Shown piece after piece: positions 25,106 to 34,647 of a DNA stretch of 64,000 nucleotides. The stretch is from Croceibacterium selenioxidans (GTDB taxonomy: Bacteria > Pseudomonadota > Alphaproteobacteria > Sphingomonadales > Sphingomonadaceae), in NCBI RefSeq assembly GCF_018599195.1, contig NZ_JAHFVK010000001.1, positions 682,001-746,000 on the forward strand, written 5' to 3'. The first letter of the stretch is position 1. The number at the start of each line of letters is the position of its first letter. The position numbers and the translations under genes are program-made. Below the pieces are notes generated by a model. It ran no database searches. It worked only from the letters and a program-made list of their open reading frames with translations, and had not been told where the DNA came from.

Positions 25106-26389
25106 CTATTTCTGCGGCGCGAATTCGCCTTGATGCGCTGGATGAGGGGCAGGATCGGGGGTTCTGAACTCGCCTTCGCCGAACCGGGCCTCGTCCTCGA
25201 GCATGTAGTTGCGGGTAATTGGCGTCGCCCGCCGGTTGCGAAGGTATTGTAGCTGGTAGACGATCATGCCTCCGTCGGTGAACATCGTCATCGAGGCGGC
25301 GAGGTAGAAGGCGTAGAGGCGCCAGAAGCGCTCGTCATACAGTTCCACGATCGTGTCGTGATTGGCTTTGAACCGCTCGTACCAGGCGTGAAGCGTGTAG
25401 GCGTAGTGCATCCGCAGCGCCTCGCAGTCGGCCATGATCAGCCGCGCGCGCTCGCTCGCCAGGATGATTTCCGACAAAGCCGGGAGGTAGCCGCCGGGGA
25501 AGATGTGCTTTTGCATGAAGCGGTCGGTCGTGCCCGGCCCGCCCATGCGGCCCATAGTATGGATCAGCGCCACGCCCTCGGGCGTCAGGAGGTCTCTCAC
25601 TTTCGCGAAGAAGGTCGGAAAGAAGCGCGTCCCCAGATGCTCGAACATGCCGATCGAAACGACGCGGTCGAAGGGACCTTCGAGGTCGCGATAGTCCATC
25701 AGCTCGAATTTCACCCGGTCGGATACACCCGCCGCCTCGGCCCGCTCGCGCGCGAGGGACAACTGTTCCTCCGACAGCGTCACGCCCAGTACGTCCACGT
25801 CGGCCACCCGGTTGAGATACAGCGCGAGCCCGCCCCAGCCGCAGCCGATGTCGACCACGCGCTGGCCGGGCTGCAGATAGAGCTTGGCGGCGATGTGCGC
25901 CTTCTTGTCGAGTTGGGCCCGTTCGATCCTGTTCGAAGGATCGGTGAAGTACCCGCAACTGTATTGCATGTCCGGGTCGAGGAACTGGCGATAGAGGTCG
26001 TTGCCCACGTCGTAATGATGGGCGACGTTCTTCCGCGAGTTGACCTTGCGGTTGTAGGTGTTGAGCAGGTGCCGCAGGCGGCCGGTCTTCTTGAGGAACC
26101 CGGCCGACTTATCGAGCTCCTCCCAGCGGCGGTTGCGGCGAATGATCAGGCACAGGTCGATAATCTCGCCTTCGACCAGTTGCAGGCGGTCGTCCATCCA
26201 GGTTTCGGCAGTACCGAGAGCAGGATCCCGGGCGATTTCGAAAGCCGCCCTTCTGTCCTTGAGGCGCACGGTAACAGCCTTGAGCTCTGGGTCGGGAGAG
26301 CCGTAGCGGTACGTCTTCCCGTCAGGCCCGATAACTGTCAGCTCCCCGCGTTTCAGGAGCTTGCCCAGCATCTTGTCGAGCAGCCGCAT
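25106..26389 (-). CDS. cfa: Cyclopropane-fatty-acyl-phospholipid synthase (canonical copy)
   Basis: 427 residues. Contains NVAHHYDVGNDLY, MQYSCGYF (with the Cys that binds bicarbonate in the E. coli enzyme), VVDIGCGWGGLALYL, IGMFEHLG (Glu), LIHTMGRMGGPG (His) and HIFPGGYLPAL. It transfers methylene from SAM to cis-unsaturated acyl chains of membrane phospholipids. An N-terminal domain of about 90 residues binds lipid. The C-terminal tail after DEARFG is Pro-rich and variable. The second family member at 7892 differs at the key motifs. Stands alone, 193 bases from the glycine-zipper gene. Confidence 0.93.
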   Translation of the reverse strand: MRLLDKMLGKLLKRGELTVIGPDGKTYRYGSPDPELKAVTVRLKDRRAAFEIARDPALGTAETWMDDRLQLVEGEIIDLCLIIRRNRRWEELDKSAGFLKKTGRLRHLLNTYNRKVNSRKNVAHHYDVGNDLYRQFLDPDMQYSCGYFTDPSNRIERAQLDKKAHIAAKLYLQPGQRVVDIGCGWGGLALYLNRVADVDVLGVTLSEEQLSLARERAEAAGVSDRVKFELMDYRDLEGPFDRVVSIGMFEHLGTRFFPTFFAKVRDLLTPEGVALIHTMGRMGGPGTTDRFMQKHIFPGGYLPALSEIILASERARLIMADCEALRMHYAYTLHAWYERFKANHDTIVELYDERFWRLYAFYLAASMTMFTDGGMIVYQLQYLRNRRATPITRNYMLEDEARFGEGEFRTPDPAPHPAHQGEFAPQK

Positions 26390-26442
26390 TGCGGCAGAAT
26401 ATACGTAAAATTACGTCATTCAACCTAGAGAAGTGCGGCTCC

Positions 26443-27687
26443 TCACCCCAGCGCGGCTTGCTTTTCCTCGGCGAGGCGGTCGAGTTCCGCGCGGCTCTTC
26501 TTCTCGGCGGCGGTCTTCAACTGGCCACAGGCCGCGTCGATATCGCGCCCGCGCGGGGTCCGCACGGGGGCGGAGATGCCGGCCTCGAACACAATCTCGG
26601 AGAAGCGGCGGATCCGCTCGGGAGTCGAACATTCGTAGGGGGCGCCGGGCCAGGGGTTGAAGGGGATCAGGTTGACCTTGGCCGGCAGTTTGAAATGCTT
26701 GATCAGCCGGACCAGTTCGCGCGCGTCCTCGTCGCTGTCGTTCTTGTCCTTGAGCATCACGTATTCGAACGTGATGCGCCGGGCGTTCGAAGCGCCGGGA
26801 TAGGCGGCGCAAGCTTCGAGCAGTTCCTCGATCCCGTACTTGCGGTTGATCGGGACGATCTCGTCACGCACTTCCTTGCTTACGGCGTGGAGGCTCACCG
26901 CGAGATTGACGCCGATCTCCTCACCGGCGCGGGCCATCATGGGCACCACGCCGCTGGTCGAAAGCGTGATGCGGCGCCGCGATAGGCCCAGGCCGTCGCC
27001 GTCCATCACCAGCTGCAGGGCGTCGCGGACGTTGTCGAAGTTATAGAGTGGCTCGCCCATCCCCATCATGACAATGTTCGTCAGCAAGCGGCCATCGGCG
27101 GTATATTCGGCCACCGTCTCTTCTTCGGGCACGTCCATCCGGCCCTTGGGCCATTCGCCCAGAGCATCGCGGGCAAGCATGACCTGGCCGACGATCTCTC
27201 CTGGCGTGAGATTGCGCACCAGCCGCATGGTGCCGGTGTGGCAGAAGCGGCAGTTGAGCGTGCAGCCTACCTGGCTGGAAACACACAGCGTCCCGCGATC
27301 CGCGTCGGGGATGAAGACCATCTCGAAGTCGTGGCCATCGGCGGTACGCAACAGCCACTTTCGGGTGCCGTCGGTGCTGTGCTGGGCCTCGATGATCTCC
27401 GGCCGCCCAATCACGAACCGTTCGGCGAGCCACGGGCGCATGGTCTTGGCAATGTCGGTCATTGCCTCGAACTCGGTCACGCCGCGGTGGTAGAGCCAGT
27501 GGAACACTTGCTTGGCCCGTAGCTTTGCCTGCCGCGCATCGAGCCCGGCTTCGGCGAACAATTCGGAAATCCTGTTCTTCGGCAGCCCGAGCAGATCCAC
27601 GCGCCCGTCGGCGCGCGGAGTGATGTCGCGCGCGACGGGAACGGGATCGATCTGTCCCGGGATGGGCATCAGTGCGGTGTTGGACAT
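26443..27687 (-). CDS. rlmN: 23S rRNA (A2503-C2)/tRNA (A37-C2) methyltransferase RlmN
   Basis: 414 residues from the ATG at 27687; the frame continues to 27972 but that part has no homology-like content. Radical-SAM motif CTLNCRFC (C-x3-C-x2-C), [42 protein letters not shown] and LIPFNPWPG are RlmN signatures, and the C-terminal [12 protein letters not shown] holds the methyl-carrying Cys. It methylates A2503 in the ribosomal exit tunnel and A37 in some tRNAs. Single gene, divergent from the porin gene with 232 bases between. Confidence 0.96.
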   Translation of the reverse strand: MSNTALMPIPGQIDPVPVARDITPRADGRVDLLGLPKNRISELFAEAGLDARQAKLRAKQVFHWLYHRGVTEFEAMTDIAKTMRPWLAERFVIGRPEIIEAQHSTDGTRKWLLRTADGHDFEMVFIPDADRGTLCVSSQVGCTLNCRFCHTGTMRLVRNLTPGEIVGQVMLARDALGEWPKGRMDVPEEETVAEYTADGRLLTNIVMMGMGEPLYNFDNVRDALQLVMDGDGLGLSRRRITLSTSGVVPMMARAGEEIGVNLAVSLHAVSKEVRDEIVPINRKYGIEELLEACAAYPGASNARRITFEYVMLKDKNDSDEDARELVRLIKHFKLPAKVNLIPFNPWPGAPYECSTPERIRRFSEIVFEAGISAPVRTPRGRDIDAACGQLKTAAEKKSRAELDRLAEEKQAALG

Positions 27688-27919
27688 TTGCCGCGCATAT
27701 AGTGCGTGAGGGGCCGAAGGGCAAAGCCTCGCGCGAACGGCAAATCGCGCCACTCGTTCCTGCCGTTGGACGGGCGCGGATAACCGTTCGTCGAGGCAAC
27801 TGTTGCCCAGAATCCTCAGGCTTTTCGTTGTGTTAGGTTCATGAAACCAGGTCGGGGGGAGCGCCATTCTACCGGTCCACGGCCAGTGTTGCCGTGGTTT
27901 GAAGTGAATGGAGCATAAA

Positions 27920-28582
27920 ATGAAAAAGGGTTTCGCAGTCCTGCTCGCCGCCTCGACGGCAGCTTTCGCCATCCCCGCCGCGGCGCAGGAGGATTCGGCA
28001 TTCTCCGGTCCGTGGGTGGCCGGTGTCGCAGGCTACGACATGAACAACGCCGGCAGCTCGCAGGACGACGGGGTTAACGTCGATCTCGACCAGAATGCCG
28101 AAGGCCTGGTCTATGGTGTGGGCGCAGGTTACGACATGGACCTGGGCAGCGTCGTGGTCGGCGCTGAAGCCGAGCTCACCGACTCAACGGCCGACTCCGA
28201 CTATTCCGACCCGTACACCAACTTCGGGCTCGGCGCGGTCAACACCGGGCGCGACATCTACGTCGGCGCGCGCGTCGGCTTCAAGGCGACGCCGAGCACG
28301 CTGGTCTATGCGAAGGGCGGCTACACCAATGCGCGCTTCAACTTCATCGGCACCGACGGCACCACCAACTACGACCAGAACCTCGATACCGACGGCTGGC
28401 GTGTGGGTGCCGGTGTCGAACAGAAGCTCGGCAGCAATGCCTTCGCCAAGATCGAGTATCGCTACTCCAACTACAGCCGTGGCGAGATCGACTTCGAGGC
28501 GGACAATGTCGCCGACAGCGACCGCTTCGACATCGATACTGACCGTCACCAGGTCATGGCGGGCGTGGGCTGGCGCTTCTAA
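27920..28582 (+). CDS. Outer-membrane beta-barrel porin (Omp25/RopB-like)
   Basis: 220 residues from the ATG at 27920 with GGAG 7 bases upstream. Signal peptide [23 protein letters not shown]. The mature chain is an eight-stranded-barrel type: [67 protein letters not shown] and [12 protein letters not shown], ending in the strand [11 protein letters not shown] with a terminal Phe as outer-membrane insertion signal. Family role: general outer-membrane protein. Followed by a strong terminator, so monocistronic and probably well expressed. Confidence 0.9.
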   Translation: MKKGFAVLLAASTAAFAIPAAAQEDSAFSGPWVAGVAGYDMNNAGSSQDDGVNVDLDQNAEGLVYGVGAGYDMDLGSVVVGAEAELTDSTADSDYSDPYTNFGLGAVNTGRDIYVGARVGFKATPSTLVYAKGGYTNARFNFIGTDGTTNYDQNLDTDGWRVGAGVEQKLGSNAFAKIEYRYSNYSRGEIDFEADNVADSDRFDIDTDRHQVMAGVGWRF

Positions 28583-28604
28583 CCCCTTACCGGGGTACGT
28601 CACG

Positions 28605-28638
28605 CGGGCCGGAGGGGAAACCTTCCGGCCCGTTTTTC
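28605..28638 (+). terminator. Intrinsic terminator after the porin gene
   Basis: CGGGCCGGAagg-gaaa-ccTTCCGGCCCG followed by TTTTTCT, 23 bases beyond the stop. Confidence 0.9.
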
Positions 28639-29144
28639 TAGGTCAGTTTGGCACAACCCACCGTCGCGGCGTCCATCGCCGTGGCGGCGCCGGCGAGGTT
28701 GTAGCGATCGGTGAAGCGTCGTCCCGACAAGTCGCGGGCGCTCACACTCATGCTGGGCGCCGAGCGCATGGCCGCGACGATCGCCGCATCCATCTTGCGA
28801 TCCTGCGCCCAGGCATCGCCGCCAGCGCCGGTAAGGTCGAACCGCTGGCCCGCAAGGGTGAGCGCAATCGCCTTATTGGCCGGAATCCGTCGTGACAGCC
28901 TGACGTGCAACTGGCTGCGCACCCCGCTCTTCGGCCAAGTGCCGATGCTGGCGAAAGCGGCTTGCGTCGGACGGTTCGCGCTATTGGAGCGGGCTTCGGC
29001 CAACGCCGCCGAAATCGCGTAGCAGCGTGGAACTTGCTGGTCGCGGAAAGCGCCCCAGTCGCCGAACACTCCGAGACTGTCCTTTGCGAGGGCAGGCGCG
29101 GCGAGGGCGACAACGGCAAGGAGACCCCACTTCAGGCCACGCAT
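28638..29144 (-). CDS. Exported protein, tentatively IalB-like
   Basis: 168 residues. Signal peptide MRGLKWGLLAVVALAAPALA. The start of the mature part, LGVFGDWGAFRDQQVPRCYAIS, and the later GQRFDLTG and DRKMDAAIVAAMRSA resemble the invasion-associated locus B family of small periplasmic proteins, but I hold this loosely. Two Cys (CYAIS and VGCAKLT) could form a disulfide. Convergent with the porin gene, its stop touching that gene's terminator. Next 255 bases upstream hold only repeat-like hairpins (an ATCCTCC...GGAGGAT pair near 29350). Confidence 0.65.
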   Translation of the reverse strand: MRGLKWGLLAVVALAAPALAKDSLGVFGDWGAFRDQQVPRCYAISAALAEARSNSANRPTQAAFASIGTWPKSGVRSQLHVRLSRRIPANKAIALTLAGQRFDLTGAGGDAWAQDRKMDAAIVAAMRSAPSMSVSARDLSGRRFTDRYNLAGAATAMDAATVGCAKLT

Positions 29145-29399
29145 ACCCGGCCCGCATGAATCCGAGGGGTGACAAGGGTGACGGCGTTCCGCGCCGCGGG
29201 CAGCACACGGGGCTCTTCAAATTCAGCCGACGAAAGTGCGCGGTCGGAACAGGGGTCAGCGTCAAGCGGGGCAGCCATGCGGCGAGCGATAGCAGGCAGG
29301 CGGCGAGTAGGAAAACGATCTGACGTGGCGGAGTAACGGATTGCGCAAATCCTCCTCGAGCTTGCTCGGGGAGGATCGGAGAGATGAGCCGCCCGCTAC

Positions 29400-29603
29400 C
29401 TAGCCTTCGATAAAATCCAGCCACGCCACGACGTCGTTGTCGGTGGCAAGGAACAGGCCGGCCTGGACCTCCTCGGGCTGGTTCTCGGCGATCTGCATCG
29501 CTTCGCGCAGCGGGCCGTAGAACAGGGTTTCGGCCGCGCCGCCTTCGCTTTCGCCGTCGAGGAAATAGAGGCGCACGGTGGCTTCTTCGTATGTCGTGCG
29601 CAT
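29400..29603 (-). CDS. Small conserved-looking acidic protein (67 aa), unknown
   Basis: 67 residues: MRTTYEEATVRLYFLDGESE..., ending LATDNDVVAWLDFIEG. Acidic, no signal peptide. The start ATG overlaps the stop of the DUF4169 gene (TGATG), making it the last gene of a coupled trio with greB. The longer frame to 30041 is antisense-type noise across greB. Function unknown, probably cytosolic. Confidence 0.75.
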   Translation of the reverse strand: MRTTYEEATVRLYFLDGESEGGAAETLFYGPLREAMQIAENQPEEVQAGLFLATDNDVVAWLDFIEG

Positions 29604-29782
29604 CAGTCGCGCTCCAGCTTCGCGCCGTCGAGTTGACGCGCTGCGCGAACCTTGTCGGCCATGGTTTGCATCTTGTCCGCTTTGCTCATGCCGAACTTGG
29701 CTCGGTTGGCCGACGCCTCGTTCGCCTTGTCCGAACGCTGCTTCGCCTTGCGTACGCTCCGCAGATTGACAATCTCGGCCAT
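29603..29782 (-). CDS. DUF4169 family protein (59 aa)
   Basis: 59 residues beginning MAEIVNLRSVRKAKQRSDKA, then ANRAKFGMSKADK, the pattern of DUF4169, a short basic alphaproteobacterial protein with a long charged helix. Start ATG overlaps the greB stop and its own stop overlaps the next start (TGATG both times). Possibly RNA- or nucleoid-associated given its charge and link with greB, but this is only a guess. Confidence 0.85.
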   Translation of the reverse strand: MAEIVNLRSVRKAKQRSDKANEASANRAKFGMSKADKMQTMADKVRAARQLDGAKLERD

Positions 29783-30270
29783 CAGTTCGCCACCGGATAG
29801 TCGATCGCCACCACTTCCCATTCCTTCTCACCGGCGGGAAGGCGGACGGTGCGCAAGTCGCCCACCGCCGAGCCGCGCAGGGCGCGCGCGATGGGGGCGC
29901 TCCAGCCGATCTTCCCGGTCGAAGCATCCTGCTCGTCATCACCGACCAGGGTGAGGGTACGTTCGTTGTCGTCCTCGTCGGCGATGGTGATCGTGGCGCC
30001 GAACCAGACGCGCGCGCGGTCGGGGGCCTGGGCTGGGTCAATCACCCGGGCGGCCTTCATCCGGCGGGCGAGGTGGGCCAGTTCACGGTCGATCTCTCGC
30101 ATGCGCTTGCGGCCGTAGAGGTAGTCGCCGTTCTCGCTGCGGTCCCCGTTGCCGGCCGCCCAGCTGACGATGGCGACGATCTCCGGCCGCTCGGTGCCGA
30201 GCAAGTGATCGTAGCGCGCCTTGAGTGCCGCGAGGCCCGTCGGGGTGATGAGGTTTTCGGCGGGCTTCAT
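29782..30270 (-). CDS. greB: GreA/GreB-family transcript cleavage factor, GreB-like
   Basis: 162 residues. N-terminal coiled coil with NGDRSENGDYLYGRKRMREIDRE at the tip, the Asp and Glu that enter the RNA polymerase channel and trigger cleavage of backtracked RNA; GDYLYGRKRMREID is the GreB form. C-terminal FKBP-like domain RVWFGATITIADEDDNERTL...ISWSAPIARAL. First gene of a coupled unit with DUF4169 and the 67-aa protein. REPIN-like repeats lie just upstream. Confidence 0.92.
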   Translation of the reverse strand: MKPAENLITPTGLAALKARYDHLLGTERPEIVAIVSWAAGNGDRSENGDYLYGRKRMREIDRELAHLARRMKAARVIDPAQAPDRARVWFGATITIADEDDNERTLTLVGDDEQDASTGKIGWSAPIARALRGSAVGDLRTVRLPAGEKEWEVVAIDYPVAN

Positions 30271-30306
30271 TGTTAGTCACGTACCCCGGAGGACCCGCTT
30301 CATCAA

Positions 30307-30407
30307 TCTCCCCTCCCGCTGGCGGGAGGAGTCGGGGCGGGCCGGTCGGGCCAAGCGCTACACCGGCACACACCCACCCCTGACCCCTCCGGCCAGCGGG
30401 AGGGGGA
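30307..30407. repeat. REPIN-like repeat (two palindromes)
   Basis: TCCCCTCCCGCtgGCGGGAGGA at 30308 and CCCTCCggccaGCGGGAGGGGG at 30383, about 55 bases apart with CACCCACCCCTGACC between, between greB and the lytic transglycosylase gene. Confidence 0.7.
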
Positions 30408-30408
30408 C

Positions 30409-32340
30409 TTAGCGCAGGAACTCGTTAATCGTGCGCGGACGGCCGTAGGTGGCCAGTTCCGGATGCAGCGCCTCGTAGACCACCGCGTTTTCGACCACGC
30501 GCTGGACGTAGTTGCGCGTCTCGAAGATGGGAATCCGCTCGATCCAGTCGACCCAGCCGATCGAGCCGGTACGTGGGTCGCCGTTTTGGCGCAGCCACTT
30601 GTTCACGTTCCCCGGTCCCGCGTTGTAGGCGGCGACGGCGAGGGGGTAGCTGCCGTAGGTGTTGAGCATCCGGCGGAAATAGCCGTTCCCGAGCATGATG
30701 TTGTACTGCTGGTCGGTCATCAGCGAGGCCGACATGTAGACCACCCCGAGTTTGCCGGCCTGTTCGCGTGCGGTGCCGGGCATCAGCTGCATCAGGCCCT
30801 GCGCACCGGCGTGGCTGACGCGGTAGTCGTCAAACTCGCTCTCCTGCCGGGAGATGGCGTGAACCATGGTCCAGTCCGCGCCTGACGGCGTCTGCACCAC
30901 GGGGAAGCCCACGGTGGTGAAGCCGGTGAAGCCCTTTTCCGGGGCGGTGCGCCCGACAACGACCGCGAGTTCCGGAAGATGCAGATCGCGCGCCGCATCG
31001 CCGACGAGCTGGAGATCGACTTCGGTCTGGGCCTGGTTTGCGGCGGCGGTGTAGAACTTGCGCTTGGTCTGCCAGGTGTGCCCGCTGCTGGCGAGCGCGA
31101 CCAGCGCCTGGTTGATCGGGCTGGCATAATAGGCGTCACGCTGAAGCTGCGTCGGCTGAGCGGGGACGCTGGCCGCATAGGCGGGAGGCGAGCGGCCAAG
31201 CTGTTCGAGTGCCAGCAGGCCGTAGAAATACTCCGGATACTGCGCCGCCATTTCGTAATAGCGGTTCGCCGCGGCCTGGTCCCCCGCCTGCCCGGCTGCG
31301 CGGCCGGCCCAGAAAAAGCCTTTCGACCGGGTTTGCGGTGTCTTGGCGGCGGCGCCGTAACGATAGAACAGCGCGGCGGCCGCGTTTCCGTCACCCAGGT
31401 ACCAGAGCGCGTTGGTCCCGCCGAGCCACATCAGCGAGGTGTAGTCGTCGCGCAGCTTGTAGGGCCCGGTAACGATCTCGTTGATGTCGGCGAACGGTTC
31501 GGTCGCGCGTTGGGCGACCTGGACTGCCGTGTTGCCGCTCGTGAGCCGGGCGACGGTCAGATGCTCGGTGATCCAGGCCGTCGGGTCGAAGGGTTTCACG
31601 GAAAGGGGCGGATGCGAGGCCAGCATGGACACGGCCTCCTGGTCGCGTCCTTCCTGGCGCAGCTCGCGGCTGCGATTGTACAAGTATCCGGGATCGGTCG
31701 TCGCGGACCCGTCGGTGGTGTACCCGTCGCCTCCCTGCAGGATCGCCAGGCGCGCGGCGTAGATGTTGGCCTTTCCGGGCGAAACGTAGGGAAGCTGTTG
31801 CGCGGCGGCGTAGGCGTTACGTTGCCACAGCAGCGCATCCATGCGCGCGTCGTGGTCTTCGGGCGTGAAGCGGCTGCCGTAATTGCCGTAGAGGATCGCC
31901 AGCGCGCCATCGCTCATCTCGCCACCCCGCCACGCGGCACGGGCGGCGGCTTCGGCCTGATCGGGCCGAAGCGTAAGCATGGCCACGGCATATTGCGCGC
32001 GGCCGTTGTTGGTCACCGGAGGATAGCGGTCGAAGTAGGCGACCAGGCGTTCGGGGCTGACATAATCGTAGCCCAGCCGCGCCTCCGCATTGGCACGCAG
32101 CTTGTCTTCGTCGGGGAAGCCCGGATAGCTCAGCAGGAAGCCGGCATAGTCTTCAAAGGTATACTGCGGACTGGCCGCCAACTGTTCCCAGCGGCTGATG
32201 GCGTAAGACATTCCTCCCGTCTGCGCGACGAGGCTGCTGCGACCCTGATCCCATCCGGCTTGCGCGAAGGCATGGCCTGGGACTAGGGCGGCGGAAATCG
32301 TGAGGGCGGTGAAGAGAGCTTTGCTAACCATGCTGGACAT
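30409..32340 (-). CDS. Soluble lytic murein transglycosylase (Slt70-like)
   Basis: 643 residues. Signal peptide MSSMVSKALFTALTISAALVPGHAFA. A long helical superhelix of repeats (residues 40-450) forms the ring. The C-terminal SLT domain has SRQESEFDDYRVSHAGAQGL with the catalytic Glu, GLMQLMPGTA, and AVAAYNAGPGNVNKWL. It cleaves peptidoglycan strands to 1,6-anhydro products in the periplasm. Divergent from dapA, 102 bases apart, an order common in sphingomonads. Confidence 0.93.
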   Translation of the reverse strand: MSSMVSKALFTALTISAALVPGHAFAQAGWDQGRSSLVAQTGGMSYAISRWEQLAASPQYTFEDYAGFLLSYPGFPDEDKLRANAEARLGYDYVSPERLVAYFDRYPPVTNNGRAQYAVAMLTLRPDQAEAAARAAWRGGEMSDGALAILYGNYGSRFTPEDHDARMDALLWQRNAYAAAQQLPYVSPGKANIYAARLAILQGGDGYTTDGSATTDPGYLYNRSRELRQEGRDQEAVSMLASHPPLSVKPFDPTAWITEHLTVARLTSGNTAVQVAQRATEPFADINEIVTGPYKLRDDYTSLMWLGGTNALWYLGDGNAAAALFYRYGAAAKTPQTRSKGFFWAGRAAGQAGDQAAANRYYEMAAQYPEYFYGLLALEQLGRSPPAYAASVPAQPTQLQRDAYYASPINQALVALASSGHTWQTKRKFYTAAANQAQTEVDLQLVGDAARDLHLPELAVVVGRTAPEKGFTGFTTVGFPVVQTPSGADWTMVHAISRQESEFDDYRVSHAGAQGLMQLMPGTAREQAGKLGVVYMSASLMTDQQYNIMLGNGYFRRMLNTYGSYPLAVAAYNAGPGNVNKWLRQNGDPRTGSIGWVDWIERIPIFETRNYVQRVVENAVVYEALHPELATYGRPRTINEFLR

Positions 32341-32442
32341 CGTGGCAAGCGGCTCCTTATCAAGCGCTGAACGGTTTTATCCCTGCGGCAGCGCGACGCG
32401 CGCGGCCATTTCCGATTAGAATCCACGGCGGGAGCGGTGTAA

Positions 32443-33324
32443 ATGTTTTCTGGCTCAATTCCGGCACTTGTCACCCCATTTCGTGAGGGGCAAGTGGACG
32501 AGGAAGCCTTCCGCCGGTTCGTCGACTGGCAGATCGAAAATGGCTCTTCGGCGCTGGTTCCCTGCGGGACCACCGGCGAAAGCGCAACGCTCGATAACGA
32601 GGAGCATCACAAGCTCATCGGCATTTGCGTCGAGCAGGCGTCCGGCCGAGTTCCGGTGATCGCCGGCTGCGGCAGCAACGATACCCGCACGGCGCTGTGG
32701 CATATGGAAGTGGCCAAGGACCTGGGCGCCGACGCCGCGCTGATGGTCGCCCCCTATTACAATCGCCCGAGCCAGGAAGGCCTGCTGGCGCATTTCTCCT
32801 TCCTCGCCGAAAGCTGCGACTTGCCGATCGTGCTCTACAACGTGCCCGGTCGCACGGTGACGGACCTGTTGCCGGCCACTGTGGTCGAGCTGGCCCGCAG
32901 GCACCCCGGCAAGATCGTCGGCATCAAGGACGCCAGCGGCGACCTCCAGCGCGCCACCCAGCACCGGCTCGGAGCCGGGCCGGACTTCTGCCAGCTCTCG
33001 GGTGACGACCCGCTGGCGCTGGCGGGCTATGTACTCGGCCAGGTCGGTTGCATCTCGGTCACCGCCAACGTCGCCCCCAAGCTCTCAGCGGAGCTCCACG
33101 CGGCTGCTGCGACGGGCGACTACGAGCGCGCGCGCAAGGTGCACGAAAAGCTGTTCCCGCTGCACAAGGCGCTGTTTGCCGACGCCAGCCCGTCGCCGAC
33201 AAAGTATGCGCTCGCCAAGCTGCACAACTGGCTCACCGCCGACACCCGACTGCCGATCGCACCCTGCAGCGAAGCCGCACGCAAGGCGGTAGACGAGGCG
33301 TTGGAGATTGCCGGGCTGGGGTAG
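32443..33324 (+). CDS. dapA: 4-hydroxy-tetrahydrodipicolinate synthase
   Basis: 293 residues, normal length. PALVTPF, PCGTTGESATL (the Thr-Thr pair), YNRPSQEGL, YNVPGRT (Tyr) and VGIKDASGDL (Schiff-base Lys) are all present. It condenses pyruvate with aspartate semialdehyde, the first step to lysine and diaminopimelate, in the cytosol. Start ATG directly gives MFSGSIPALVTP. In many relatives smpB follows directly; here three other genes lie between. Confidence 0.97.
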   Translation: MFSGSIPALVTPFREGQVDEEAFRRFVDWQIENGSSALVPCGTTGESATLDNEEHHKLIGICVEQASGRVPVIAGCGSNDTRTALWHMEVAKDLGADAALMVAPYYNRPSQEGLLAHFSFLAESCDLPIVLYNVPGRTVTDLLPATVVELARRHPGKIVGIKDASGDLQRATQHRLGAGPDFCQLSGDDPLALAGYVLGQVGCISVTANVAPKLSAELHAAAATGDYERARKVHEKLFPLHKALFADASPSPTKYALAKLHNWLTADTRLPIAPCSEAARKAVDEALEIAGLG

Positions 33325-33368
33325 ATCCTCGCCAAGCATTCTCCGCGCGGACCCAATCGGATGTTTTG

Positions 33369-34556
33369 CTAATACAGCGGTGAAGGATGCTCCCGCCCGA
33401 GCATCATCGCGCCATAGGTCTCCACCGCCGGCTGGGCGATGATCATGTGCTGGTTAAGCGTCAGGGCGTCGCGGGCGAGCCGTTCCAGCACCGAGCCTTG
33501 AAAGATCACGTTGGCTCCGATCAGGTCGAACGACTGGCGGGTGACGTCCGCCGCCATGCGGAACGAATTGACGTTGGCGAGGGCGAGGCGACCTTTGGTT
33601 TCGACCTTGGGAGAGCCAGTCACGAGCTCGGCCCAGAACTCTTCTGCCGCACGGTGGAGGAAGGCATGGGCCGCACCCCAGGCGGTCTCGGCCCGGGCGA
33701 CAGCCTCGCGGACCTGGGCGATCTCGCCCATGGGGCGGGGTGGGATGCCGGCCTTGCGGGTTGCGATCAGGGCTTTGACCTCGTCGATAGCACGCCGGGC
33801 GGTGCCGAGCGGGACGGCGGCCATGGTCGTCACCCAGTTGAAGCCGCTCGAATAGAGCGGCTCGCGCCCGGCGAACATCGCCTCCTCTATCCGCAAGGCC
33901 TGGTCCTCGGGAATAAATACGGGTGCCGCGCGGTAGTGATTGCTGCCGCTGCCGCGTAGCCCGTGGGTGTGCCAGGTGTCCTCGATCACCAACTGATCCG
34001 CGCGGCAGAAGGCCAGGCGGCCTTCGGGGATACCGTTGGGGCCGGTCACGGGTTCGCCGTTCTCGAACAGGGCGCCCCCGCTCATCACGACATCCGCGTG
34101 CGTCACTCCGCTGCCGAACGGAAAGCGGCCGGTAAGGAGGTAGCCGCCCTCGACCCGCTCGAGCCGGCCATGCGCAGTGGTGAACTGACCGGCGGTGATC
34201 ATGTCCGGATCGGGTAGAAGTCGGGCCGAGGCGGTCGCAGGCAGGAACTCGGCGAGCAAACCGCTGTCGGCGCCGATCTTGACGCACCAGCCGACCGAGG
34301 GATCGGCGTGGGCGAGCACTTCCATCACCTGCAACTGCTGCGGCAAGCTCATTTGCGGCCCGCCCTTGGCGCGCGATCGAGCCATGCGGAAGAAGCCGGC
34401 CTTGCGCAGGTCGGCCACGAGATCGTCCGGCAGCCGGCGCAGCGCCTCGATCTCTTCGGACCGTGCCGCAATCGACGGCGCCATGTCGCGGGCGTTCTGC
34501 AGGATGCGTTCGGCGGTCAGCGAACCGGCATCGGCGGAACTTAAGGCTGTCGCCAT
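33369..34556 (-). CDS. Acyl-CoA-dehydrogenase-fold flavin monooxygenase-like protein
   Basis: 395 residues from the ATG at 34556 with GAAGGGAAA upstream. Pattern of the HsaA/DszC-like group D monooxygenases: RRLPDDLVADLRKAGFFRMA, ADPSVGWCVKIGA, ITAGQFTTAHGRLERVEGGYLLTGRFPFGSG, WHTHGLRGSGSNHY and a C-terminal helical acyl-CoA_dh_2 domain. Such enzymes use reduced flavin from a partner reductase to oxygenate aromatic, steroid or sulfur compounds. No reductase gene is adjacent. Opposite in strand to dapA and smpB, so probably an insertion in a conserved neighbourhood. Confidence 0.85.
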   Translation of the reverse strand: MATALSSADAGSLTAERILQNARDMAPSIAARSEEIEALRRLPDDLVADLRKAGFFRMARSRAKGGPQMSLPQQLQVMEVLAHADPSVGWCVKIGADSGLLAEFLPATASARLLPDPDMITAGQFTTAHGRLERVEGGYLLTGRFPFGSGVTHADVVMSGGALFENGEPVTGPNGIPEGRLAFCRADQLVIEDTWHTHGLRGSGSNHYRAAPVFIPEDQALRIEEAMFAGREPLYSSGFNWVTTMAAVPLGTARRAIDEVKALIATRKAGIPPRPMGEIAQVREAVARAETAWGAAHAFLHRAAEEFWAELVTGSPKVETKGRLALANVNSFRMAADVTRQSFDLIGANVIFQGSVLERLARDALTLNQHMIIAQPAVETYGAMMLGREHPSPLY

Positions 34557-34647
34557 CGCTTTCCCTTCGGTAACCGGTTCTCTCCCGCGCCGATGTGTAG
34601 GAGCGGTCGGATAGTCTCGTCCAGCCCCGGGAACGGAGGACTGACCC

